64,000 nt of DNA, taken from the NCBI GenBank assembly GCA_013398615.1, contig VZSR01001854.1:9127053-9191052 (forward strand), read 5' to 3'. The notes beneath the pieces were generated by a model. It had not been told where the DNA came from and searched no databases. It saw nothing but the letters and a program-made list of their open reading frames with translations. The stretch comes from Brachypodius melanocephalos. Taxonomy: Eukaryota; Chordata; Aves; Passeriformes; Pycnonotidae. Numbering within the stretch: position 1 is the first letter of the stretch; every line of letters begins with the position of its first letter. The position numbers and the translations under genes were made by a program. Shown here one piece after another: positions 14,430 to 26,300 of the stretch.

Positions 14430-14916
14430 GATTTAGGAATGATGTGAAAGTCCATGAATGCATCCAGAGGAGTGCAAAAAGGTGATGAAAGGCTGGAAGG
14501 AATGTCCTGTGTGGAGCACCTGTGGGCTTTGGTCTTGTTTGGTTTGGAGAAATTAATCTGATGGTCAATGTCATTGTTGCTCTCTGCAGCAGTCTGAGGA
14601 GAGGAAGTGGAGAGGAAGATGCTGAACTCTTCTCTCTGGATCCCAGTGGAGGGTGCATGGGGACGAGTCAAAGCTGTGCCAAGAAAGGCTCAGACTGGAT
14701 GTTATGAAACATTTCTCTACTAACCAGGAGATCTAACAGTGGAAAAGGTTTCCTAGAGAGGTGATTGGTATCCCAAGCCTGTTCAGACCATGCCCTTTAA
14801 TAATATGCTTTGACCTCTGGTCAGCCCTCAACTGGTCAGGCAGTTGGATTAGATGATCACTGTGAGTCCCTTCCAAGTGAAACAGTCTATTCTATTCTAA
14901 TCTAATCTAGTCTAGC
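14430..14916 (+). mobile_element. CR1 LINE, truncated 3' end, plus strand
   Basis: This is the 3' end of a chicken-repeat-1 (CR1) non-LTR retrotransposon. The body matches my memory of the end of CR1 ORF2 (segments on 'gcatccagaggag', 'gtggagaggaag' and 'cagactggatgtt') followed by the short 3' untranslated region. The last part has the typical 'gttggattagatgatcac' motif, and the element ends in a decayed TTCTA-type tandem tail at about 14,886-14,915. CR1 copies usually lack their 5' part because reverse transcription starts at the 3' end and stops early, and this copy fits that. Stop codons break the ORF2 frame, so it is inactive. The tail type resembles the CR1-X group of birds; the subfamily call is an inference. 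Confidence 0.88.
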
Positions 14917-17900
14917 ATTTTTAGCATAGGGGTTCAATGCATTTATACAGTCTCAGTGGATTTACCTGTGAACTTACCCAGTCATTTATTCACATTTGGT
15001 GTAAAATTTTAATTTATCACATACCATAGTGTATTCCATATCTTCACTACCTGCTATGTGAAGAAGCAGGCCCTTCTGCATAGTCTAAATTATGCAACTG
15101 GTAACTTTATTGAAGGCCTGCAGCCCTCACATTGGCAGGAGAAGGGAGTAATCAGTTCCTGTCTATCTATTTCTATCATTATACACAAATTTTATAGACA
15201 TCTGCCATATCCTAATTTGTTTGGATTTGTTTGCTTGTTTGTTTGCTTTTTCTTTTAGAAGCCATTGCATATTTTAAAACTTTCTCTGAACTCTCTCTGG
15301 AGGGAAAAAGAAGGCCAGTGCTGCATATGGTGCTCAGCCACAATCATGCACAATTTGAGAATGTTGGCATCCACTTTGTTATTTAGTCCTTTCTTAGTAA
15401 TTCTTATCATTGATTTGCTTTTCTGACCACTACTGAGCAGTGAGTTGATAGTAACCCCAAGAGCACCTTCTGATGGCTGGAAACCCATTGTGCCATATCT
15501 GAATATAGGACTGTTTTCCCCATGTTGTTTTAACTGCCAGAAAAATATTTTATTTCTCAGCAACTTCATGATAAATCTCAGATGTGGTTCCTTTTGTTCT
15601 AAGGGCTGAAAGTCAACTGTAGGAGAAAATCAGAGAGGAATCCTTAAGGGCACAAGAACTGAGCTTAAGCTGGTTTTATATTCTGTAACCTCCAAGAGGC
15701 ATCTTATAAAGCTTGTACTTTACATTTGTTTATTTTTTTCCCCTCTCAAAGCTCTGAACTTCTGTTATGCATCCATGACACTAAATGCTGCCTATGGGCA
15801 GCTGTCAATCTTTTGCTGCATGTTCGTGCATTAAATTTTATGTACTGTTAGAGGAGACATGATGCCATTAGGAGTAAGCAGCCTTCTTCTCTAGTACAAT
15901 GGATACAAAACTCTGAAAAACAAGGAAGGAAAATGAATATTTGAAAGAGACACAGGATTTAGGCTGTGTTAGCAAAACCTCTGCTGAACATTCAGCCACG
16001 TCCACCTACATATCTGTTCATTTAACGGCTAGGCCTTCTGAAATTGTGTCTATATTGCATTGAGCCTTGCTCTGTAGTACAGCTCTTGTGTAAATGATAG
16101 ATTTTGTACCTGTAATGTCAACAAATCTCAAAAATAAGCTATCATTTTGAGAAAGGCAGACACACCAAGTTGCCACGTGTGTTACTAGGACTGTTCCTAC
16201 ACTCATAAAAGTTTGGCTGCTTTATCAGAGCCCCATCCATGTTACAGGTGTGCACTTTTAAAGTGCCAGGGAAGAAGGGAAAAAGATAAAGGGAGACAAA
16301 GTGTTTTACTGGCTTCTGGAAGCAGACAGATTTTTGTAAAATCTCATAAATAGCTCTGTTCCCAGTGTATGGACTTACAGAAAGATTTTTTTTTCTATTT
16401 CTGCTTACAGACATCTGTTCACATTTTCTGGTGGGAATTCTGGGATTTAAACAGCCATCTGCTTCCTACTGTAGCAGCTCAACAACAAAGGGCATTTTCT
16501 CAACTAACAAATAAGAATCTTTGACTAATATAAAGGCACAGTTAGGAACATATGCTACTTTTTCCTTTTAACCTTAGTCGATACATTTTTCAGTCTATTT
16601 AGATTACACCAATTTGCCAAAACAAACTGAATAAAGTGTTCAGCATTTCACGAAAGGAGTCAAAACTTTATTTAAAGCTGCAGGTGTGCAGCTATTGTGT
16701 GCCTCTACATGAGCTTGCTGCTGAATTCTGCAGCTTTGTAAAGATGGAGAAATTCACTGGGGTTTTACTACAAGCTTACTTGTTTCAACAAGACAGAGAA
16801 AATGGCTACATGGCTTGTAGACTAGAAAGAAAGCCAAATCAGACATGTCTAGGAAGCAGAAGGCACCAGGGAGCTGTCTGTGTCCTGTTTCCCTGAAGTC
16901 TAGCTGGTAGCATGCAGTATGAGCCTTGTAGGGCTGGACAGTTTCTGACATGTGAGCTTGTCTCTGCAATAATCAGACTAGACAGCACTTATCATAGGTT
17001 TATGGGCAATATGTTGTGTATTAACTTCCTATAAGTGATACATATTAAATATAATATTCAAAAGGTCAGCCTTCCCACCTTCCCCCTCCCCCTGTGAGGG
17101 CATTCCCAGTATTATTGACAGTGCTTTGTATTATGTGAATAATCATATTAAACTTCCAAGATATAATCTATCCCCAAGCCATAAAGAAGACCTTCAAGAA
17201 TTAATTCTGGGACAGATCTCCATTCAAAGTAAGTAGCATGTGCATTACATATACTTAATGAATTGAAATGAAGCTGTAAGTTACTGTCAGTACAGAGGAG
17301 ATTAAAATGGAAAAGAGCTAAAATGACCCACAAGAACTTAGAGTGATAAAAAAGGGATATCATACAAGGTCACGAACAAGAATTTCTGCCAAACAGCAGG
17401 CATTTATTAAATAGAAGCTCTGTCTGTACTCATTAAATCATTCTGATTCGGGGATGCAATTTTGAGTTGTACCCAGGCATGTTTTTCCACTGGTCACATA
17501 CAGGATATCTTTGACCCCTGTGATGTAGTGTATGTTGATTTTGTTATTGCACTCGGGCAAGATATATTCCAAACAACCTAGAAATAAAAGGCTAGTCAGA
17601 AGAGTGACACTCTCACTTACAGGAAAGACTTAAAATTCTGTTATCACTGGCTAACAGGAGGCTAAGAAGACATGACCATACTCTCAATACGTTCAGTGGG
17701 GAACAAGCAGTAGGAAGAGTAAACAGTGAAGCAGTCAGGAAGGTGATGTTGGCACGAGAGCAATAGGTGTAAACTAGCTATAAAAGCAATTTTTAAAGGA
17801 TATTTCATTCTGGAATAATTTTTAGTGAGAGTGGTGTAAACAAGGGACAACAACCTTCAGAGAGACTTCAATCAGTTTATGAATGAAACTTAATAATATA

Positions 17901-20740
17901 TTTTATTACAATGACCCATAGTGGTTCCCCATCAGAATTTGGGGAAGGTGTTACTCCTGCTCTACTGTGATCTGGAGAAAGACTGAGAAATTCTTTTTGA
18001 TGGACTTACTTCCAGACTTATTGTCTGTTGTGATGTTCTCTACCATAGTTTTTAACTTTTCTCTCTACCTCTTTTTTTTCCTTTTTTTTTTTTTTTTAAC
18101 CTTTTTGTAGGCTTCATTTGCAGTTACATCTCTACTCTCCAAAAAACGTTTCGAGGGTTTTTTGGGATGTATCTCCTCTCCTCCCTGCACCTGTTCTTCT
18201 TATCCAACACTGCAAAGCTAGGTTCCTACCCCATTAAATCTTATACTTGTCTTGCTGTGGGTAAGTTTCTGTGATACAGAAATATACATTCTTCAACTAT
18301 ACTTGGTGTTTGTTCAAAAAAATGAAATGAAGGCAATCTTAAAATGTATAAATTCGTGACGTTATTGAGGACAACTGAGGAAAATCTCCACAGTCCACCC
18401 ATTTTCTGGACTTCACCTTGGCAAACAAAGTCCAATACAGAATCTTGAAATGCAGTGAAAGGTCTCTATACGGAGGGGTTTTTCATTACAAATTTCAGTA
18501 AGTCTGCTTTTATGGACTACTAGTGGGGCACAAAGATTAACGAGCCATAGCCAGCCTTATATGGAAAGTCATTGGAAGAAAAATTATTTTCTTTGCTCTC
18601 AAACTATCTGTAGGTAGGTCATAGAACTAAGTTTTGTGTTGTCACTCCATTGCTGGAAATTTCTACATTTTTCCAGATTCAATTATGAGTGACATCAGTT
18701 CTACCACAATTAGAGGACCACCTAAGAGAAGAAATATGCCTGTTCTGCTTGAGAATGGGCACACAACCTGGAGTTCTGGAAGCTATTGGCTTCTGAGGAG
18801 TTAGCTGGGATTTTATAAAAGCACTGAGCCACTCAAATATCTGCTGTTTTCTTACCAACAGGCCACCTAGAAATAAAAACTAATTTTTAGCTCTTGGCCT
18901 CTGTCATTCACAAAATGTCTTTCTCTCCACCCACTAAAAACCTTATGAAGGTACTGTTAATTAGAGCTAGAAGATTAGGTACATCTCCTGTCTAGGTGCA
19001 TCTCTTTGGTGCTGGGCTCAGGGAGAGGAAATGGGAAAAGTGACCTTTTTACTGCACATACAATAAATGAAAAAATTTAGGAGAGAAATGGCATGCATCT
19101 GTTTCAATAAGTAAAACCAAGACAATTAAAAAGGAAAGAAAAAAGGGGGGGTGGGGCAAAAGAATTTAAAGTACTATCAGATGAGACTACTCCAAGATGC
19201 TGCTGCGATCCATGTACATGCACACAGACCCTTACACTGAATTCTGAGAGGTTACTTGAGATTGACTGCCATTTCAAAACCAATAAAGTTGTTCATGCAA
19301 ATCCATATTTAATATCCTTCTGAGATGCATTTAAAACCCATTAGCAAGATAATATTCATATGCCTCATAGAAAGGACATGAAAAGAGTAGATTTTTAAAG
19401 AGATGAATCTTCACCAGTTTTACTGGGAGCTTGCCTAAGGAAGGACAGAGAAATCATTTCACCATCTCTGTCAGGGCTGGCAAATGGAGCCAAGGGTCCT
19501 ATCTGCTTTGGCAACCAGGTCTTGGCAAAGAGGAAAGCCTTTGATTTCCTTCCTCTCAAGGAATTCCTCTCAAGCTGCTGCCCTATGCAGTTAAACAGTT
19601 TTGTTGTTTTTTTTTTCAGTGGAAGCCCATTTACTCAGCTTTTCAATGCTGGAACAAATTGTTCAAGATCTGTCTTAGGAACAGTTCAGAGTATGAGGTC
19701 ACATTTCTTTGTTTGATTGTACATGAATGCTTCCTAATACATCCTGCTGAAATGTTTCAGGCCTGATCCCTTGCTGGTGACAAGAATATTTTCATTAAGT
19801 CTAAGCAAGGGGAGTTGGACTCTCTCTTATTGTTTATCTTTTATACATCGAATCAATAGAAGAGGGAGAGTCTCTTACACTTTAACCAGTTTTTTGCTAT
19901 CACAAGAAGGTTTACTCATCTCGCTAAAGCCAAAGACTTTATGTTTTTCAGTATATCACTTGCTATCCTCTGTTTGTAACTACAGCAGTCAAATTCTGTG
20001 TGGAACAGGTTTTTGTAACTGATTTCCCTGTTATGTTCTTATGTTCCTTCAGTACTTTTAATCGTGGTGCTCTCTCAATGTTATGGTCTCATTTGCTTTA
20101 TATAAGCAGCATTCTTGCCCCACCACTCTTTTAGCGCTTCTCTGAGACAGGCTTATTTTTATCTGTTTGGATGCCTCTCTTCCAATTATTCTTGCTCTTG
20201 TGAGTTTTTGACATATGAAGTAAACTAACCTTCTTTCAACTGTACTAAAGCCAACTTCAGAAACAAACTGAATGAAAGTACAAAGAGAAAATTTAGTGCT
20301 ATAACTTTAGACTGCAAAATATAGCTGTGTTTCTACAGGAGTGAAAAACATGCCCTCTACACCAGAGCTGCACAAAAAATGGTTTATATTGTTGTTTTTC
20401 TTTTTTGACCATTCAATTCAAACCCAAAAATAGAATCTCACAAAACAAAACTGAAATTGTGTATAGAAATGTACCATTCTAATCCTGAGAGTTGAAAGGA
20501 AAACAAGAGAAACAGAGCTAACTCCTTGAAATCTGGAGTGGGGAGGAAGTTCTCTCTCCACTTTTTCCTGTAGCCCAGAACTACAGGAATTGTGCAGAGG
20601 GATGAGCATAATTGCTGTGGGCAAGACAGTCTTTATTTCAGGAGTTTCACTTTAATGCCAATTAACAAACTTCAGTTTACTGATCTGGGTACTGAAGAAA
20701 ACCGAGAAGATAAACAATTAAACATTTAGTGAAACATCTT
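14917..20740. other. Anonymous AT-rich non-coding DNA
   Basis: No gene or clear mobile element is visible. Notable items are a T-rich tract at 15,226-15,257 and another at 18,071-18,097, and a 10-base direct repeat (tcctctcaag) at 19,551 and 19,565 separated by four bases. A 104-codon minus-strand frame at 15,255-15,569 has a faint reverse-transcriptase-like stretch but is too short and too weak to call. Confidence 0.55.
18071..18097. repeat. T-rich tract
   Basis: Two runs of T (8 and 16 bases) separated by two C. It is a simple homopolymer tract with no recognisable element next to it. Confidence 0.85.
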
Positions 20741-21335
20741 TCTTCTTGCTTCCCCAGGCTTCGTTTCAGTCCAGTACCTCTCCTCCTCCCTTTCTAGTCT
20801 CAATTCCTCTTGTTTTTACTGTGAGTTATGTTCAGTTCCCTCTCAATTCCCTGTGAGGCAGCAAGTGGTGCTGGAGCCTGGAATTTGTTCATAATGGTTT
20901 TTGTCAGCTGCTTCTTGCTCCTTACTCTATTTCACCTCCACTACTCCATGCACCTTAACAAACACAGAACCTGTGAGGTCACAACAGTTTGAATAAATAT
21001 CCATTGCAAACTCCACCTTTTATTTCTACACACTAGATTACATAATAATACAGATTTGCATTACAAACTTATGGCCTTCTCTGTGCAATACTCTCAGCCA
21101 AGAGCACTACAGCAGTTTCATTACACATGCATTACAAATTCCACCCTTTATCACTGCAAGGGGATATCTCCTTTGCAGGAGCAACAGGATTAACCCATCA
21201 CTGATGACAAGGTCATCTTGCTTCTGCAGGGCAGCTTCTATGAGGAGAACAACCCTCAAATTATGCAGCTCAATGCTTTCTTAAAAACATCATCTCTACC
21301 CCAGCAGCACCACTTCGGTTGTTTCCAGAAGGAAT
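20741..21335. other. Unclassified segment with weak internal repeats
   Basis: Two related stretches of about 25 bases start at 21,003 and 21,131 (about 20 of 25 positions match), with a shorter related one at 21,059. The pyrimidine-rich start (20,755-20,830) and these loose direct repeats suggest a decayed repetitive element, but I cannot name it. Confidence 0.3.
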
Positions 21336-21425
21336 GTGTGTCTCTTATCCCAAATAACAAGCAACAGGACAAGAAGAAATGGTCTCAAATTGTGCCAGGG
21401 AAGGTTTAGATTGAATATTTGTGAA
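21336..21425 (+). mobile_element. CR1 LINE fragment (ORF2 C-terminal region), plus strand
   Basis: A short piece of CR1. The plus-strand translation around 21,350-21,415 has the arrangement N-R-T-R-R-N-G-L-K-L-x-Q-G-R-F-R-L-N-I. This matches the conserved motif near the C-terminus of CR1 ORF2, close to the end of the reverse transcriptase protein. The match fades at about 21,425, where the sequence turns into GC-rich DNA I cannot identify. It appears to be a different insertion from the CR1 at 22,485, because it represents a later part of ORF2 but lies upstream of it. Confidence 0.7.
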
Positions 21426-22484
21426 AGGGACTGCCCCAAGCCCGTTGCGTGCAGGCTGTGGCCCCTCAGGGCAGCCCTGGCCCAGCTCATGGTCCTTCTC
21501 TCCTCATGCTCCTGTCCATGTGCCTGACTGGTGCAGGTTCTGAAGAGGGCTTGATCAGCCAAAGAACCATCTGCAGCTGACTGCAAGAGGCACAAGGCAG
21601 CACACAGCCACCCCCTGCCCCGGTCTACCCCACTGGGACTGGGGAGAGCCCAACTCAAATGTCTGGAGAGTATTCTGTGGTGCATGGAAAGGGCTGTTCT
21701 ATAGCAGGGCTCTGGATAGGGGCAGTGTTCTACTGGCACCAAACATTGGCCAGCTCATCACTGCAGGGATGGTGAGCCCGGTGGGGTGTCCTTGGTCACT
21801 ACAGCTGGAGGAGTCTCTCCCATGGTCCAGAGAACATTCCTGTGATATGGCAGAAACTGAGGGAATGACAAGGGAAGCTGTGGGAGCTCTTGGTCAGCAG
21901 TGGTGCAGTCTGAGGTACAGAAGGTAAAGCACAATGTAGAGAACTGTGCCTGCAGCCATTTCAGTTCAAAGGTCTGATGGAATGAAAACGAAACAGCCAG
22001 CAATAAAAGGACTGGGGGAACATGAATCTTTTCCTCAAATCTATACTTGTGTTTTCCTTCTGCAGTTTCATGAAATTGTTTTTGTTATAGGTTTTAGATG
22101 GCAAGACACTTTTTCTCACTAGGCCTATTTGTTGTTGGTAGCTCCTAAGTGATTCCCAAACTGAGTGCTCCTTGCAGACAGCAGCACAGGTTGCAGAGTA
22201 CTCCTGTGGAACTTCATTCCCTGCCCTGACTCTTTGGGAGGCAGTGACAAAGTGTTGTCTTGACTTGGCTGTCAACAAAATTGGATCCTTACTTACCAAG
22301 AGTGATGTAGTCTTTTAGGGTGCACTCTTATTGATCCTATTAGCTTTCTTAGCAATTCATGAATATTTATGGCAACATATTATCTGCACAGTTTACGGTT
22401 CCCTTGGAGAGAAAGTTGTATTAAATTGGACATAGTTCAGTGACTTAAAGGCATCAAATATTCTCCAAGCTCCTGAGCTATGTA
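21426..22484. other. GC-richer unidentified DNA between two CR1 pieces
   Basis: The first 550 bases (to about 21,990) are clearly richer in G and C than most of the window; the rest returns to background. The minus-strand frame at 21,296-21,742 (148 codons) crosses into the CR1 fragment, which argues against it being a gene. It may be an uncommon retroelement, an unrecognised LTR or an insertion that split a CR1. No paired terminal repeats were found by eye. Confidence 0.35.
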
Positions 22485-23372
22485 TCCCAACAAAGAGGAA
22501 GTCAGGCAAAAATGCCAGGAGGAGCAAGGAGCTCTTGAAGCAGCTCCATCTCAAAAAGGAAGCCTACAAGGGCTGCCTACACAGAAGCTGGCTGAGCAGC
22601 CAGGGATCAGGTTAGTTAAGGTAAAGCACTGATAGAATTGTATTTGTTCAGGGACATCAAGGGCAACAAGAAAAGCTTTAATAGTGATAAAATGAAGACT
22701 AGGGAAAATGTTGCCCATCTCTGGAAGGAAATGGGAGACCTGGTTGGCCAGGATATGAAGAAGGCTGAAGTACTCCATGACTTTTTTACCAGTCTTCACT
22801 GACAAGTGCTCCAGCCGCACTGTCCTCCTACTTTCCAAAGGCAAAGGCAGGGACAGGGAGAATGAACTAGCTGATGTAGGAAGAAATTTGGTTTGAGACC
22901 ATCTAGGGAACCTGAGGGTGCACAATGCACTTCATGAGATAAATTCATGGATCTTGAGGAAAGTGGTGAAAAAAGTGGCTAAGCCACAATGCACCATGTT
23001 TGAGAAATCATGGCAGTTTGGTGAAGTTCCCGCTGACTAGGAATGGAGAAACAACACTCATTTTTAAAAAGGGAGCTACAGGCCAGTTAGTTTCACCTTG
23101 GGGCCTGACAAGATCATGGAGCAGATCCTCCTGGAAACTGTGCTTTGGCATATAGAAAATCAGGAGGTGATTGGTGACCACTAGTATGGCTTCACTAAGC
23201 AAATGGTGTATGACAAAATTGGTGGCCTTCTATGAAAGGGTTACAGAGAAGCTGTTACTTCCCCATCCCTCAAAGTGTTCAAGGCCAGGGGTGCTGCACA
23301 ACCTGGTCTAGTGCAAAAGGTGTTGCTCTAAGGTCCCTTCCAACCTAAACCATCCTATGTTTATAATTCTGT
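22485..23372 (+). mobile_element. CR1 LINE with internal deletion, plus strand
   Basis: A plus-strand CR1 copy of about 890 bases. From about 22,485 to 23,248 it follows the middle of CR1 ORF2, the linker and early reverse transcriptase region, including stretches on 'agactagggaaaatgt', 'ggaaatgggagacctggtt' and 'gatcatggagcagatcctcc'. At about 23,246-23,250 it jumps to the 3' end of the element ('ccccatccctcaaagtgttc', then the terminal 'aaggtcccttccaacctaaa'). The catalytic half of the reverse transcriptase is therefore missing. The 3' tip is a weak 'ctatgtttataattctg' version of the usual short tandem tail. Stops and frameshifts show it is long dead. Confidence 0.9.
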
Positions 23373-26300
23373 TTTAAAAGTCATGTATTTATGCTGAATT
23401 CGTCTCCAAGTAAATATACAAGTCGTGTGCTTTAGCATCTCCCCCTTTCTTTTTTCAGTTGGGTAGGTTGTCTAGAAGTGAACTTGCTCTGACCTCAACC
23501 TTAGTCAAATTCTGATTTGCTTAGTGAAAAAAAAAATTATACTGTTCTATAGGAACTCTCCAAGGATTGGAAACGCAATGGATTTTAGGCCTGCTACTGG
23601 TTTTTGCTACTGTGGGTATAGATCTTTAAACCTGTTATCTTTTTTCCTTAGAAATTCAGTTGTTTCAAGTTTCAGGGCAAGAACCATTGGGGACTATATC
23701 GTTAAACAGATGAGGAAATGCCACATGTTGCTGACTGAGGGCAAGGATTATGAATGCAACTCAAAACCATTCCTGCACACTCCTCATCCTTGTGCCTTTT
23801 AGAGTTTGAACCATCAGCAGTAAACTGAAGGGTTCCCCATGTATGCAGCACTTGGATTAATATACCCTTCTCAATAGCTTGCTTGACTTGCATGCAGCTT
23901 TAGAAAATAATGTAACTTCTAATACATGTGAGCTGCAGACTGAAGCTTGAAAAGGGTGTCAAACATGCTTCAGGCTGCACTATCGATGTCCTTTCTGGTA
24001 CTGAAGATACCACTCCACATACATTCTGCAAATATAGCAACAGCAGTCTCCAGTATCTGAACTGTAGTGGCTTTCTGTGTAAGACATGCCCTTGTGGCTA
24101 CCTGAACACCCCCTCCCATCAGTAATTTTTGCTGGGGTGTCTCTTGCAGACGAGTTTCTGCCACAGATGGTGCTGAGGCATTGCTTTTTGAATCTTACTT
24201 TGGAGACTTTTGTTTGCTGTCAGAATCTTCTGGATAACTACTGGGGCTGAGCTGAAATGATTAAAACTGAGCAATTAAAAAGAAAGGGATAGCAGGGAAT
24301 GCAGCCCACAGAAACCAGCCTGCTACTGCAGTGGTTTCACAGCTGACTGCGTGAGTGGATATCTGACACAACAAATGTTGCTTTGAGCTCTGTTCTCTGC
24401 TGAGCCATGGCAATGATTCCATGGAGGCTTTCTTGTGGGTTATTATTATTAAAGACTTCTGATTAGAGAATTAAACCAGTGATGTTCTGACTACTCAGAA
24501 TGTATCTTTGTAGAAAGGAAGGAAATAAAGAGGTGGAGACCAACAGGGAGGGATAAGATTCTTGGGACTGCTGTGATGATAGTTTCTAAGCAAGCTCATG
24601 AAATCTGTCATTCTCCTGCCCCATATGAGTGCTGAAATCCTAAAAGGCAGAGAATTTTGAGAGTGTTTGTCAAGCCTATATTTCACAGACTGAAAGTGGA
24701 AAAAAGAAAAAGAGGGAAAACAAAAACAAAAACAAAAACAAAAACAAAAACAAACAAACAAAAAAAAAAAAAAAGAAGAAATGGACACATTTCTTTCTGG
24801 GAAACCAAACTTGCAACCTCTGGCTGGTAAATATGCCAAAGTCTTTCAATTAGAATGAAATTTTGCAAAATTCCTGTATAACTATACAAAATGTTTAGGA
24901 GAGGCCATGCTAACAAAAGGGAATTTAGCACAGAGGTTGGAGGAAATATCAGTCAGGAAAGATGAGAGAGCTAAAGGTGATGGTGTATGCTGGTGCTCTG
25001 AAAGAACATTAAGGAAGCAGACAGTGCCAATCAGTTCAAAATGGAAGAGAAAAACATGAAAATTAAATATATTTTATTTGTTTGTTTTATTTTACTTACT
25101 TTTATTTCAAGGTTACGAGAAATACATTTTAATTTCACCTTTCTGAAGTCACAGTGTATTTTGGTCTTGATGAGAATATGGGCTCAGGCATGGAAATGTT
25201 TATGCTTATCCTGTGTTAACAGATGTTATGGGATGACTTTTCTGTGGACTGTTGCAGATTGTAGCGATGCCAGTCACAATCTCCTACTGTATCACCACAG
25301 ACGAAAATGCCAGAATACTTTTTAACCCTAAAAAAGTGCAGCTCATCGGCACTATTTTATGAGATACTGCAGCAGTGTTTTCATATCAAGATGAAATAAT
25401 GAGAAATAATGGATGTGTAAACCTGACAAAAGACTTCTTGCCAGCCTAGTGCAGAAAAAGCATATTATAGAGAGAACAAAAGCTGTCATTTTACAGGGGA
25501 AACAATGCAATGCTATTTTTATTTCTTTTGTAGTGAAGTGGATGGCAGTAATCAGTTTGCCCTGTTTTAAATCTTATTGCCTTTGCACCTATCCTTAATT
25601 ATGTGTTTGGAAACTCTGAATCTATCTGAAACTGTCACTTTCATTAGTGGTGGCTGGAACTTGTACCTCTTTCACAGTAAGCCTACTTCAATATTAATTC
25701 AAAAAGGATTTGGGGCTTTTAGCAGGGGAGATATGGATGAATTTGTCTGAAGGCAGAACATTAGTAATTTAGAGTGTCTTGTCAGATGGTGGCTTGCTCC
25801 TAAGCTGAGCACAGTACAGTGAGTACCTGAAAGTGTAATGTAGTTGTGTCTTCTGTCACACACACACACATAATTCACAAGAGGACACATGGGCAAAATG
25901 GTGTGAGGAGAAATTTAGAAAGCTGTTTCAAAGTAACACCACAGACAATCCATCAGTTGCTGAAGTTATTAAAGGAAGTGATGACATAAATGCTGCATTT
26001 GGCCTCTGATCTCTTAATGCAAGCTCCTTCAGACAGACTTTAACCTTCCTTTTCAGTGTGTGTATTTATGTGTGTTTTGCTCTTCTTCTACAGTGACTTA
26101 GAGAGTTTTTTTCCTCACAGGAATGACAGTCACTACTTCATTCCAAAAACCCTAAAGGAAAAATCCATTACTATGAGTTTTTGGACCCAGATACACGACA
26201 GCAGAAACATCAGATTGCAGGAGGGCAGAAAGGGCTCAGAATTAATCACCTTTCTTAAGAAAGTATCTTCCAGGGATTCTTAAGCTAGAATATGATCCAT

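Noticed and set aside
15255..15569. Faint reverse-transcriptase-like stretch on the minus strand (L-G-V-T-I-N-S-L-L-S)
   Set aside because: Only one weak block is present, without the neighbouring conserved motifs or a repeat tail.
21296..21742. 148-codon minus-strand frame
   Set aside because: It crosses antisense into a CR1 fragment and lies in GC-rich DNA where stops are rare.
24495..24931. Minus-strand frames rich in phenylalanine, valine and cysteine
   Set aside because: They are translations of the reverse complement of the (CAAAAA)n tract.
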